DNA of 64,000 bases. It comes from Thereva unica (Eukaryota > Arthropoda > Insecta > Diptera > Therevidae). Location of the stretch: contig CATLJY010000261.1 in the NCBI GenBank assembly GCA_949987705.1, positions 1-64,000 on the forward strand, in the 5' to 3' direction. A program made the position numbers and the translations under genes. This document shows positions 1 through 11,310 of the stretch, piece by piece. The notes under the pieces are model-generated. The model was given only the letters and a program-made list of their open reading frames with translations. It was not told where the DNA came from and made no database searches. Position 1 is the first letter of the stretch. Every line of letters starts with the position of its first letter.

Positions 1-58
1 AGTTATATTCATCGAATACATCGAAAATAAGTTAAATTCACTTAATTCATCGAAATTT
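1..58 (+). repeat. Example 58-bp monomer built of two 29-bp halves
   Basis: This is the first complete unit in the window. Aligning bases 1-29 of a canonical type A monomer with bases 30-58, both halves start AGTTA, share ATTCA at positions 7-11 and CATCGAAA at positions 19-26, and match at 22 of 29 positions (mismatches at 6, 12, 13, 14, 18, 27 and 29). The main difference is that the first half carries an extra CATCGAA at positions 10-16, where the second half has CACTTAA. The 58-bp monomer therefore looks like an ancient duplication of a 29-bp unit. This copy carries a T at position 6 (GTTATATTC), a variant that recurs mostly after CACCGAAATTA monomers. Confidence 0.9.
10..26 (-). other. 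CENP-B-box-like 17-mer, one per monomer
   Basis: On the minus strand the two CATCGAA blocks read TTTCGATGTATTCGATG. Compared with the CENP-B box core NTTCGNNNNANNCGGGN, the TTCG, the A and the first CG of CGGG match with correct spacing, 7 of 9 essential bases, while the last two G are A and T. It is given here at its first occurrence and repeats in nearly every first-half of a monomer. It may be a by-product of the 9-bp spacing of CATCGAA, and two essential bases are missing, so binding is not claimed. Confidence 0.35.
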
Positions 59-801
59 AGTTACATTCATCGAATACATCGAAAATAAGTTAAATTCACT
101 TAATTCATCGAAGTTGAGTTTCATACATCGAATACATCGAAAATAACTTGAAATCACTTAATTCATCGAAATTAAGTTACATTCATTGAATACATCGAAA
201 ATAAGTTCAATTCACTTAATTCATCGAAATTGAGTTACATTCATCGAATACATCGAAAATGAGTTAAATTCACTTAATTCATCGAAATTGAGTTTCATAC
301 ATCGAATACATCGAAAATAACTTGAAATCACTTAATTCATCGAAATTAAGTTACATTCATCGAATACATCGAAAATAAGTTAAATTCACTTAATTCATCG
401 AAATTGAGTTTCATACATCGAATACATCGAAAATAACTTAAATTCACTTAATTCACCGAAATTAAGTTATATTCATCGAATACATCGAAAATAAGTTAAA
501 TTCACTTAATTCATCGAAATTTAGTTACATTCATCGAATACATCGAAAATAAGTTAAATTCACTTAATTCATCGAAATTGAGTTTCATACATCGAATACA
601 TCGAAAATAACTTGAAATCACTTAATTCATCGAAATTAAGTTACATTCATCGAATACATTGAAAATAAGTTAAATTCACTTAATTCATCGAAATTGAGTT
701 TCATAATACATCGAAAATAAGTTAAATTCACTTAATTCATCGAAATTAAGTTACATTCATCGAATACATCGAAAATAAGTTAAATTCACTTAATTCATCG
801 A

Positions 802-844
802 AATTGAGCTTCATACATCGAATACATCGAAAATAAGCTCAATT
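802..844 (+). repeat. 10-bp inverted repeat within GAGCTT/AAGCTC monomer
   Basis: AATTGAGCTT at 802-811 and AAGCTCAATT at 835-844 are exact reverse complements separated by 23 bases that include both CATCGAA blocks. The same monomer variant recurs with the HORs, for example at about 2832, 4508, 7520, 12071, 18744, 50613 and 59985. In the related monomer with GAGTTT and AAGTTC, the same positions would give two G-T oppositions in place of two G-C pairs. Whether the hairpin forms or matters is unknown. Confidence 0.7.
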
Positions 845-1212
845 CACTTAATTCATCGAAATTAAGTTACATTCATCGAATACATCGAAAATAAGTTAAG
901 TTCACTTAATTCATCGAAATTGAGTTTCATACATCGAATACATCGAAAATAACTTAAATTCACTTAATTCATCGAAATCAAGTTACATTCATCGAATTCA
1001 TCGAAAATAACTTGAAATCACTTAGTTCATCGAAATTAAGTTACATTCATCGAATACATCGAAAATAAGATAAATTCACTTAATTCATCGAAATTGAGTT
1101 TCATACATCGAATACATCGAAAATAACTTAAATTCACTTAATTCATCGAAATTAAGTTACATTCATCGAATACATCGAAAATAACTTGAAATCACTTAAT
1201 TCATCGAAATTA

Positions 1213-1328
1213 AGTTACATTCATCGAATACATCGAAAATAAGTTAAATTCACTTAATTCATCGAAATTGAGTTTCATACATCGAATACATCGAAAATAA
1301 CTTGAAATCACTTAATTCATCGAAATTA
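1213..1328 (+). repeat. Example 116-bp A-B dimer
   Basis: Type A occupies 1213-1270 and type B 1271-1328. Type B differs by starting AGTTTCATACATCG instead of AGTTACATTCATCG, often reads AACTTGAAATCAC instead of AAGTTAAATTCAC near its middle, and ends AAATTA instead of AAATTG. Alternation of A and B is the commonest arrangement in the window, but it is not strict: A-A runs and hybrid types (for example B with AAGTTCAATTC) occur. The dimer is thus a frequent intermediate unit between monomer and kilobase HOR. Confidence 0.85.
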
Positions 1329-3706
1329 AGTTACATTCATTGAATACATCGAAAATAAGTTCAATTCACTTAATTCATCGAAATTGAGTTACATTCATCG
1401 AATACATCGAAAATAAGTTAAATTCACTTAATTCATCGAAATTGAGTTTCATACATCGAATACATCGAAAATAACTTGAAATTCACTTAATTCATCGAAA
1501 TTAAGTTACATTCATCGAATACATCGAAAATAACTTGAAATCACTTAATTCATCGAAATTGAGTTTCATACATCGAATACATCGAAAATAAGTTAAATTC
1601 ACTTAATTCATCGAAATTGAGTTTCATACATCGAATACATCGAAAATAACTTATATTCACTTAATTCATCGAAATCAAGTTACATTCATCGAATTCATCG
1701 AAAATAACTTGAAATCACTTAATTCATCGAAATTAAGTTACATTCATCGAATACAACGAAAATAAGTTCAATTCACTTAATTCATCGAAATTGAGTTACA
1801 TTCATCGAATACATCGAAAATAAGTTAAATTCACTTAATTCATCGAAATTGAGTTTCATACATCGAATACATCGAAAATAACTTGAAATCACTTAATTCA
1901 TCGAAATTAAGTTACATTCATCGAGTACATCGAAAATAAGTTAAATTCACTTAATTCATCGAAATTGAGTTTCATACATCGAATACATCGAAAATAACTT
2001 GAAATCACTTAATTCATCGAAATTAAGTTACATTCATCGAGTACATCGAAAATAAGTTAAATTCACTTAATTCATCGAAATTGAGTTTCATACATCGAAT
2101 ACATCGAAAATAAGTTAAATTCACTTAATTCATCGAAATTGAGTTACATTCATCGAATACATCGAAAATAAGTTAAATTCACTTAATTCATCGAAATTGA
2201 GTTTCATACATCGAATACATCGAAAATAACTTGAAATCACTTAATTCATCGAAATTAAGTTACATTCATCGAATACATCGAAAATAAGTTAAATTAACTT
2301 AATTCATCGAAATTAAGTTACATTCATCGAATACATCGAAAATAAGTTAAATTCACTTAATTCATCGAAATTGAGTTTCATACCTCGAATACATCGAAAA
2401 TAACTTAAATTCACTTAATTCACCGAAATTAAGTTATATTCATCGAATACATCGAAAATAAGTTAAATTCACTTAATTCATCGAAATTAAGTTACATTCA
2501 TCGAATACATCGAAAATAAGTTAAATTCACTTAATTCATCGAAATTAAGTTACATTCATCGAATACATCGAAAAGAAGTTAATTCACTTAATTCATCGAA
2601 ATTGAGTTTCATACATCGAATACATCGAAAATAACTTGAAATCACTTAATTCATCGAAATTAAGTTACATTCATCGAATACATCGAAAATAAGTTAAATT
2701 CACTTAATTCATCGAAATTGAGTTTCATACATCGAATACATCGAAAATAAGTTAAATTCACTTAATTCATCGAAATTAAGTTACATTCATCGAATACATC
2801 GAAAATAAGTTAAATTCACTTAATTCATCGAAATTGAGCTTCATACATCGAATACATCGAAAATAAGCTCAATTCACTTAATTCATCGAAATTAAGTTAC
2901 ATTCATCGAATACATCGAAAATAAGTTAAGTTCACTTAATTCATCGAAATTGAGTTTCATACATCGAATACATCGAAAATAACTTAAATTCACTTAATTC
3001 ATCGAAATCAAGTTACATTCATCGAATTCATCGAAAATAACTTGAAATTACTTAATTCATCGAAATTGAGTTACATTCATCGAATACATCGAAAATGAGT
3101 TAAATTCACTTAATTCATCGAAATTGAGTTTCATACATCGAATACATCGAAAATAACTTGAAATCACTTAATTCATCGAAATTAAGTTACATTCATCGAA
3201 TACATCGAAAATAAGTTAAATTCACTTAATTCATCGAAATTAAGTTACATTCATCGAATACATCGAAAATAAGTTAAATTCACTTAATTCATCGAAATTG
3301 AGCTTCATACATCGAATACATCGAAAATAAGCTCAATTCACTTAATTCATCGAAATTAAGTTACATTCATCGAATACATCGAAAATAAGTTAAGTTCACT
3401 TAATTCATCGAAATTGAGTTTCATACATCGAATACATCGAAAATAACTTAAATTCACTTAATTCATCGAAATCAAGTTACATTCATCGAATTCATCGAAA
3501 ATAACTTGAAATTACTTAATTCATCGAAATTAAGTTACATTCATCGAATACATCGAAAATAACTTAAATTCACTTAATTCATCGAAATTAAGTTACATTC
3601 ATCGAATACATCGAAAATAAGTTAAATTCACTTAATTCATCGAAATTGAGTTTCATACATCGAATACATCGAAAATAACTTAAATTCACTTAATTCACCG
3701 AAATTA

Positions 3707-6700
3707 AGTTATATTCATCGAATACATCGAAAATAAGTTAAATTCACTTAATTCATCGAAATTTAGTTACATTCATCGAATACATCGAAAATAAGTTAAA
3801 TTCACTTAATTCATCGAAGTTGAGTTTCATACATCGAATACATCGAAAATAACTTGAAATCACTTAATTCATCGAAATTAAGTTACATTCATTGAATACA
3901 TCGAAAATAAGTTCAATTCACTTAATTCATCGAAATTGAGTTACATTCATCGAATACATCGAAAATGAGTTAAATTCACTTAATTCATCGAAATTGAGTT
4001 TCATACATCGAATACATCGAAAATAACTTGAAATCACTTAATTCATCGAAATTAAGTTACATTCATCGAATACATCGAAAATAAGTTAAATTCACTTAAT
4101 TCATCGAAATTGAGTTTCATACATCGAATACATCGAAAATAACTTAAATTCACTTAATTCACCGAAATTAAGTTATATTCATCGAATACATCGAAAATAA
4201 GTTAAATTCACTTAATTCATCGAAATTTAGTTACATTCATCGAATACATCGAAAATAAGTTAAATTCACTTAATTCATCGAAATTGAGTTTCATACATCG
4301 AATACATCGAAAATAACTTGAAATCACTTAATTCATCGAAATTAAGTTACATTCATCGAATACATTGAAAATAAGTTAAATTCACTTAATTCATCGAAAT
4401 TGAGTTTCATAATACATCGAAAATAAGTTAAATTCACTTAATTCATCGAAATTAAGTTACATTCATCGAATACATCGAAAATAAGTTAAATTCACTTAAT
4501 TCATCGAAATTGAGCTTCATACATCGAATACATCGAAAATAAGCTCAATTCACTTAATTCATCGAAATTAAGTTACATTCATCGAATACATCGAAAATAA
4601 GTTAAGTTCACTTAATTCATCGAAATTGAGTTTCATACATCGAATACATCGAAAATAACTTAAATTCACTTAATTCATCGAAATCAAGTTACATTCATCG
4701 AATTCATCGAAAATAACTTGAAATCACTTAGTTCATCGAAATTAAGTTACATTCATCGAATACATCGAAAATAAGATAAATTCACTTAATTCATCGAAAT
4801 TGAGTTTCATACATCGAATACATCGAAAATAACTTAAATTCACTTAATTCATCGAAATTAAGTTACATTCATCGAATACATCGAAAATAACTTGAAATCA
4901 CTTAATTCATCGAAATTAAGTTACATTCATCGAGTACATCGAAAATAAGTTAAATTCACTTAATTCATCGAAATTGAGTTTCATACATCGAATACATCGA
5001 AAATAACTTGAAATCACTTAATTCATCGAAATTAAGTTACATTCATCGAGTACATCGAAAATAAGTTAAATTCACTTAATTCATCGAAATTGAGTTTCAT
5101 ACATCGAATACATCGAAAATAAGTTAAATTCACTTAATTCATCGAAATTGAGTTACATTCATCGAATACATCGAAAATAAGTTAAATTCACTTAATTCAT
5201 CGAAATTGAGTTTCATACATCGAATACATCGAAAATAACTTGAAATCACTTAATTCATCGAAATTAAGTTACATTCATCGAATACATCGAAAATAAGTTA
5301 AATTAACTTAATTCATCGAAATTAAGTTACATTCATCGAATACATCGAAAATAAGTTAAATTCACTTAATTCATCGAAATTGAGTTTCATACATCGAATA
5401 CATCGAAAATAACTTAAATTCACTTAATTCACCGAAATTAAGTTATATTCATCGAATACATCGAAAATAAGTTAAATTCACTTAATTCATCGAAATTAAG
5501 TTACATTCATCGAATACATCGAAAATAAGTTAAATTCACTTAATTCATCGAAATTAAGTTACATTCATCGAATACATCGAAAAGAAGTTAATTCACTTAA
5601 TTCATCGAAATTGAGTTTCATACATCGAATACATCGAAAATAACTTGAAATCACTTAATTCATCGAAATTAAGTTACATTCATCGAATACATCGAAAATA
5701 AGTTAAATTCACTTAATTCATCGAAATTGAGTTTCATACATCGAATACATCGAAAATAAGTTAAATTCACTTAATTCATCGAAATTAAGTTACATTCATC
5801 GAATACATCGAAAATAAGTTAAATTCACTTAATTCATCGAAATTGAGCTTCATACATCGAATACATCGAAAATAAGCTCAATTCACTTAATTCATCGAAA
5901 TTAAGTTACATTCATCGAATACATCGAAAATAAGTTAAGTTCACTTAATTCATCGAAATTGAGTTTCATACATCGAATACATCGAAAATAACTTAAATTC
6001 ACTTAATTCATCGAAATCAAGTTACATTCATCGAATTCATCGAAAATAACTTGAAATTACTTAATTCATCGAAATTGAGTTACATTCATCGAATACATCG
6101 AAAATGAGTTAAATTCACTTAATTCATCGAAATTGAGTTTCATACATCGAATACATCGAAAATAACTTGAAATCACTTAATTCATCGAAATTAAGTTACA
6201 TTCATCGAATACATCGAAAATAAGTTAAATTCACTTAATTCATCGAAATTAAGTTACATTCATCGAATACATCGAAAATAAGTTAAATTCACTTAATTCA
6301 TCGAAATTGAGCTTCATACATCGAATACATCGAAAATAAGCTCAATTCACTTAATTCATCGAAATTAAGTTACATTCATCGAATACATCGAAAATAAGTT
6401 AAGTTCACTTAATTCATCGAAATTGAGTTTCATACATCGAATACATCGAAAATAACTTAAATTCACTTAATTCATCGAAATCAAGTTACATTCATCGAAT
6501 TCATCGAAAATAACTTGAAATTACTTAATTCATCGAAATTAAGTTACATTCATCGAATACATCGAAAATAACTTAAATTCACTTAATTCATCGAAATTAA
6601 GTTACATTCATCGAATACATCGAAAATAAGTTAAATTCACTTAATTCATCGAAATTGAGTTTCATACATCGAATACATCGAAAATAACTTAAATTCACTT

Positions 6701-6715
6701 AATTCACCGAAATTA
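3707..6715 (+). repeat. HOR family I, copy 2 (3009 bp, 697-bp deletion)
   Basis: Collinear with copy 1 at an offset of 3706 up to about 4929, then at an offset of 3009 from the CGAGTACATC monomer (4931 against 1922) onward. The change of 697 bases is twelve monomers plus one base. The missing base is explained by copy 1 containing a CTTGAAATTCAC monomer with one extra T. A clean whole-monomer deletion by unequal exchange between out-of-register monomers is the simplest reading. Total length is 52 monomers minus 7 bases, explained by one 6-bp and one 1-bp internal deletion (AAAGAAGTTAATTC). Confidence 0.85.
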
Positions 6716-9255
6716 AGTTATATTCATCGAATACATCGAAAATAAGTTAAATTCACTTAATTCATCGAAATTTAGTTACATTCATCGAATACATCGAAAA
6801 TAAGTTAAATTCACTTAATTCATCGAAGTTGAGTTTCATACATCGAATACATCGAAAATAACTTGAAATCACTTAATTCATCGAAATTAAGTTACATTCA
6901 TTGAATACATCGAAAATAAGTTCAATTCACTTAATTCATCGAAATTGAGTTACATTCATCGAATACATCGAAAATGAGTTAAATTCACTTAATTCATCGA
7001 AATTGAGTTTCATACATCGAATACATCGAAAATAACTTGAAATCACTTAATTCATCGAAATTAAGTTACATTCATCGAATACATCGAAAATAAGTTAAAT
7101 TCACTTAATTCATCGAAATTGAGTTTCATACATCGAATACATCGAAAATAACTTAAATTCACTTAATTCACCGAAATTAAGTTATATTCATCGAATACAT
7201 CGAAAATAAGTTAAATTCACTTAATTCATCGAAATTTAGTTACATTCATCGAATACATCGAAAATAAGTTAAATTCACTTAATTCATCGAAATTGAGTTT
7301 CATACATCGAATACATCGAAAATAACTTGAAATCACTTAATTCATCGAAATTAAGTTACATTCATCGAATACATTGAAAATAAGTTAAATTCACTTAATT
7401 CATCGAAATTGAGTTTCATAATACATCGAAAATAAGTTAAATTCACTTAATTCATCGAAATTAAGTTACATTCATCGAATACATCGAAAATAAGTTAAAT
7501 TCACTTAATTCATCGAAATTGAGCTTCATACATCGAATACATCGAAAATAAGCTCAATTCACTTAATTCATCGAAATTAAGTTACATTCATCGAATACAT
7601 CGAAAATAAGTTAAGTTCACTTAATTCATCGAAATTGAGTTTCATACATCGAATACATCGAAAATAACTTAAATTCACTTAATTCATCGAAATCAAGTTA
7701 CATTCATCGAATTCATCGAAAATAACTTGAAATCACTTAGTTCATCGAAATTAAGTTACATTCATCGAATACATCGAAAATAAGATAAATTCACTTAATT
7801 CATCGAAATTGAGTTTCATACATCGAATACATCGAAAATAACTTAAATTCACTTAATTCATCGAAATTAAGTTACATTCATCGAATACATCGAAAATAAC
7901 TTGAAATCACTTAATTCATCGAAATTAAGTTACATTCATCGAATACATCGAAAATAAGTTAAATTCACTTAATTCATCGAAATTGAGTTTCATACATCGA
8001 ATACATCGAAAATAACTTGAAATCACTTAATTCATCGAAATTAAGTTACATTCATTGAATACATCGAAAATAAGTTCAATTCACTTAATTCATCGAAATT
8101 GAGTTACATTCATTAAATACATCGAAAATAAGTTAAATTCACTTAATTCATCGAAATTTAGTTTCATACATCGAATACATCGAAAATAACTTGAAATTCA
8201 CTTAATTCATCGAAATTAAGTTACATTCATCGAATACATCGAAAATAACTTGAAATCACTTAATTCATCGAAATTGAGTTTCATACATCGAATACATCGA
8301 AAATAAGTTAAATTCACTTAATTCATCGAAATTGATTTTCATACATCGAATACATCGAAAATAACTTATATTCACTTAATTCATCGAAATCAAGTTACAT
8401 TCATCGAATTCATCGAAAATAACTTGAAATCACTTAATTCATCGAAATTAAGTTACATTCATCGAATACAACGAAAATAAGTTCAATTCACTTAATTCAT
8501 CGAAATTGAGTTACATTCATCGAATACATCGAAAATAAGTTAAATTCACTTAATTCATCGAAATTGAGTTTCATACATCGAATACATCGAAAATAACTTG
8601 AAATCACTTAATTCATCGAAATTAAGTTACATTCATCGAGTACATCGAAAATAAGTTAAATTCACTTAATTCATCGAAATTGAGTTTCATACATCGAATA
8701 CATCGAAAATAACTTGAAATCACTTAATTCATCGAAATTAAGTTACATTCATCGAGTACATCGAAAATAAGTTAAATTCACTTAATTCATCGAAATTGAG
8801 TTTCATACATCGAATACATCGAAAATAAGTTAAATTCACTTAATTCATCGAAATTGAGTTACATTCATCGAATACATCGAAAATAAGTTAAATTCACTTA
8901 ATTCATCGAAATTGAGTTTCATACATCGAATACATCGAAAATAACTTGAAATCACTTAATTCATCGAAATTAAGTTACATTCATCGAATACATCGAAAAT
9001 AAGTTAAATTAACTTAATTCATCGAAATTAAGTTACATTCATCGAATACATCGAAAATAAGTTAAATTCACTTAATTCATCGAAATTGAGTTTCATACAT
9101 CGAATACATCGAAAATAACTTAAATTCACTTAATTCACCGAAATTAAGTTATATTCATCGAATACATCGAAAATAAGTTAAATTCACTTAATTCATCGAA
9201 ATTAAGTTACATTCATCGAATACATCGAAAATAAGTTAAATTCACTTAATTCATC
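6716..9255 (+). repeat. HOR family I, copy 3 (partial)
   Basis: Collinear with copy 1 at a constant offset of 6715, including the 697-bp block absent from copy 2 (ATACAACGAA at 8467 against 1752; CGAGTACATC at 8637 against 1922). It leaves copy 1 at about 9255, where copy 1 goes on to the AAAGAAGTTAATTC monomer but this copy has a B monomer with CATACATTGAATAC. It carries private changes not seen in copy 1, such as CATTAAATAC near 8112 and GAAATTGATTTTC near 8332. Confidence 0.82.
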
Positions 9256-11310
9256 GAAATTGAGTTTCATACATTGAATACATCGAAAATAACTTGAAAT
9301 CACTTAATTCATCGAAATTAAGTTACATTCATCGAATACATCGAAAATAAGTTAAATTCACTTAATTCATCGAAATTGAGTTTCATACATCGAATACATC
9401 GAAAATAAGTTAAATTCACTTAATTCATCGAAATTAAGTTACATTCATCGAATACATCGAAAATAAGTTAAATTCACTTAATTCATCGAAATTGAGTTTC
9501 ATACATCGAATACATCGAAAATAAGTTCAATTCACTTAATTCATCGAAATTAAGTTACATTCATCGAATACATCGAAAATAAGTTAAATTCACTTAATTC
9601 ACCGAAATTGAGTTTCATACATCGAATACATCGAAAATAACTTGAAATCACTTAATTCATCGAAATTAAGTTACATTCATCGAATACATCGAAAATAAGT
9701 TAAATTCACTTAATTCATCGAAATTGAGTTTCATACATCGAAAATAAGTTAAATTCACTTAATTCATCGAAATTAAGTTACATTCATCGAATACATCGAA
9801 AATAAGTTAAATTCACTTAATTCATCGAAATTGAGTTTCATACATCGAAAATAAGTTAAATTCACTTAATTCATCGAAATTAAGTTACATTCATCGAATA
9901 CATCGAAAATAAGTTAAATTCACTTAATTCATCGAAATTAAGTTACATTCATCGAATACATCGAAAATAAGTTAAATTCACTTAATTCATCGAAATTGAG
10001 TTTCATACATCGAATACATCGAAAATAAGTTCAATTCACTTAATTCATCGAAATTAAGTTACATTCATCGAATACATCGAAAATAAGTTAAATTCACTTA
10101 ATTCATCGAAATTGAGTTTCATACATCGAATACATCGAAAATAACTTGAAATCACTTAATTCATCGAAATTAAGTTACATTCATTGAATACATCGAAAAT
10201 AAGTTCAATTCACTTAATTCATCGAAATTGAGTTACATTCATCGAATACATCGAAAATAAGTTAAATTCACTTAATTCATCGAAATTGAGTTTCATACAT
10301 CGAATACATCGAAAATAACTTGAAATTCACTTAATTCATCGAAATTAAGTTACATTCATCGAATACATCGAAAATAACTTGAAATCACTTAATTCATCGA
10401 AATTGAGTTTCATACATCGAATACATCGAAAATAAGTTAAATTCACTTAATTCATCGAAATTGAGTTTCATACATCGAATACATCGAAAATAACTTATAT
10501 TCACTTAATTCATCGAAATCAAGTTACATTCATCGAATTCATCGAAAATAACTTGAAATCACTTAATTCATCGAAATTGAGTTACATTCATCGAATACAT
10601 CGAAAATAAGTTGAAATCACTTAATTCATCGAAATTAAGTTACATTCATTGAATACATCGAAAATAAGTTAAATTCACTTAATTCATCGAAATTGAGTTT
10701 CATACATTGAATACATCGAAAATAACTTGAAATCACTTAATTCATCGAAATTAAGTTACATTCATCGAATACATCGAAAATAAGTTAAATTCACTTAATT
10801 CATCGAAATTGAGTTTCATACATCGAATACATCGAAAATAACTTAAATTCACTTAATTCACCGAAATTAAGTTATATTCATCGAATACATCGAAAATAAG
10901 TTAAATTCACTTAATTCATCGAAATTAAGTTACATTCATCGAATACATCGAAAATAAGTTAAATTCACTTAATTCATCGAAATTGAGTTTCATACATCGA
11001 AAATAACTTAAATTCACTTAATTCATCGAAATCAAGTTACATTTATCGAATTCATCGAAAATAACTTGAAATCACTTAATTCATCGAAATTAAGTTACAT
11101 TCATCGAATACATTGAAAATAAGTTAAATTCACTTAATTCATCGAAATTTAGTTTCATACATCGAATACATCGAAAATAACTTAAATTCACTTAATTCAT
11201 CGAAATTGAGTTACATTCATCGAATACATCGAAAATAAGTTAAATTCACTTAATTCATCGAAATTGAGTTTCATACATCGAATACATCGAAAATAACTTA
11301 AATTCACTTA
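7070..11310 (+). repeat. HOR family II, copy 1 (offset 4551)
   Basis: Paired with about 11621-15860 at an offset of 4551. Markers: TTTCATAATACATCG (7416 and 11967), ATACAACGAA (8467 and 13018), B monomer with CATACATTGAATAC (9267 and 13818), AAGTTGAAATCAC (10610 and 15161), ACATTTATCGAATTC (11041 and 15592). It overlaps HOR family I copy 3, showing that successive amplification rounds used different boundaries. The pair separates at about 11310 and 15860, where one side has CATCGAAATCAAG and the other CACCGAAATTAAG. Confidence 0.82.

Larger units (their letters stand above)
1..3706 (+). repeat. HOR family I, copy 1 (3706 bp)
   Basis: The copy boundary is defined by recurrence of marked monomers: AAGTTG at 111 recurs at 3817 and 6826, the 6-bp deletion form TTTCATAATACATCG (TCAT at 701) recurs at 4407 and 7416, and CTTAGTTCATCG at 1021 recurs at 4727. 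It starts at or before the window edge. It contains a 697-bp block (about 1224-1920) missing from copy 2, including the unusual ATACAACGAA at 1752. The copy holds roughly 64 monomers, with single-base and 6-bp indels that make its length not a multiple of 58. Confidence 0.85.

Noticed and set aside
8..16. TTCATCGAA as a transcription-factor dyad (TTC-N3-GAA, STAT-like)
   Set aside because: The TTCNNNGAA form is matched, but it arises automatically from the monomer and appears more than once per 58 bp. Nothing in the context indicates regulation of a gene.
1..58. Naming the species or satellite family from memory
   Set aside because: I do not recognise the CATCGAA 58-bp monomer. Any taxon name would be a guess. 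A search of the monomer against repeat databases would decide.
1271..1328. Hairpin in type B monomers between TTTCA and TGAAA
   Set aside because: Only a 5-base stem with a loop of more than 20 bases. This is expected by chance in such AT-rich DNA and is weaker than the 10-bp GAGCTT/AAGCTC case.
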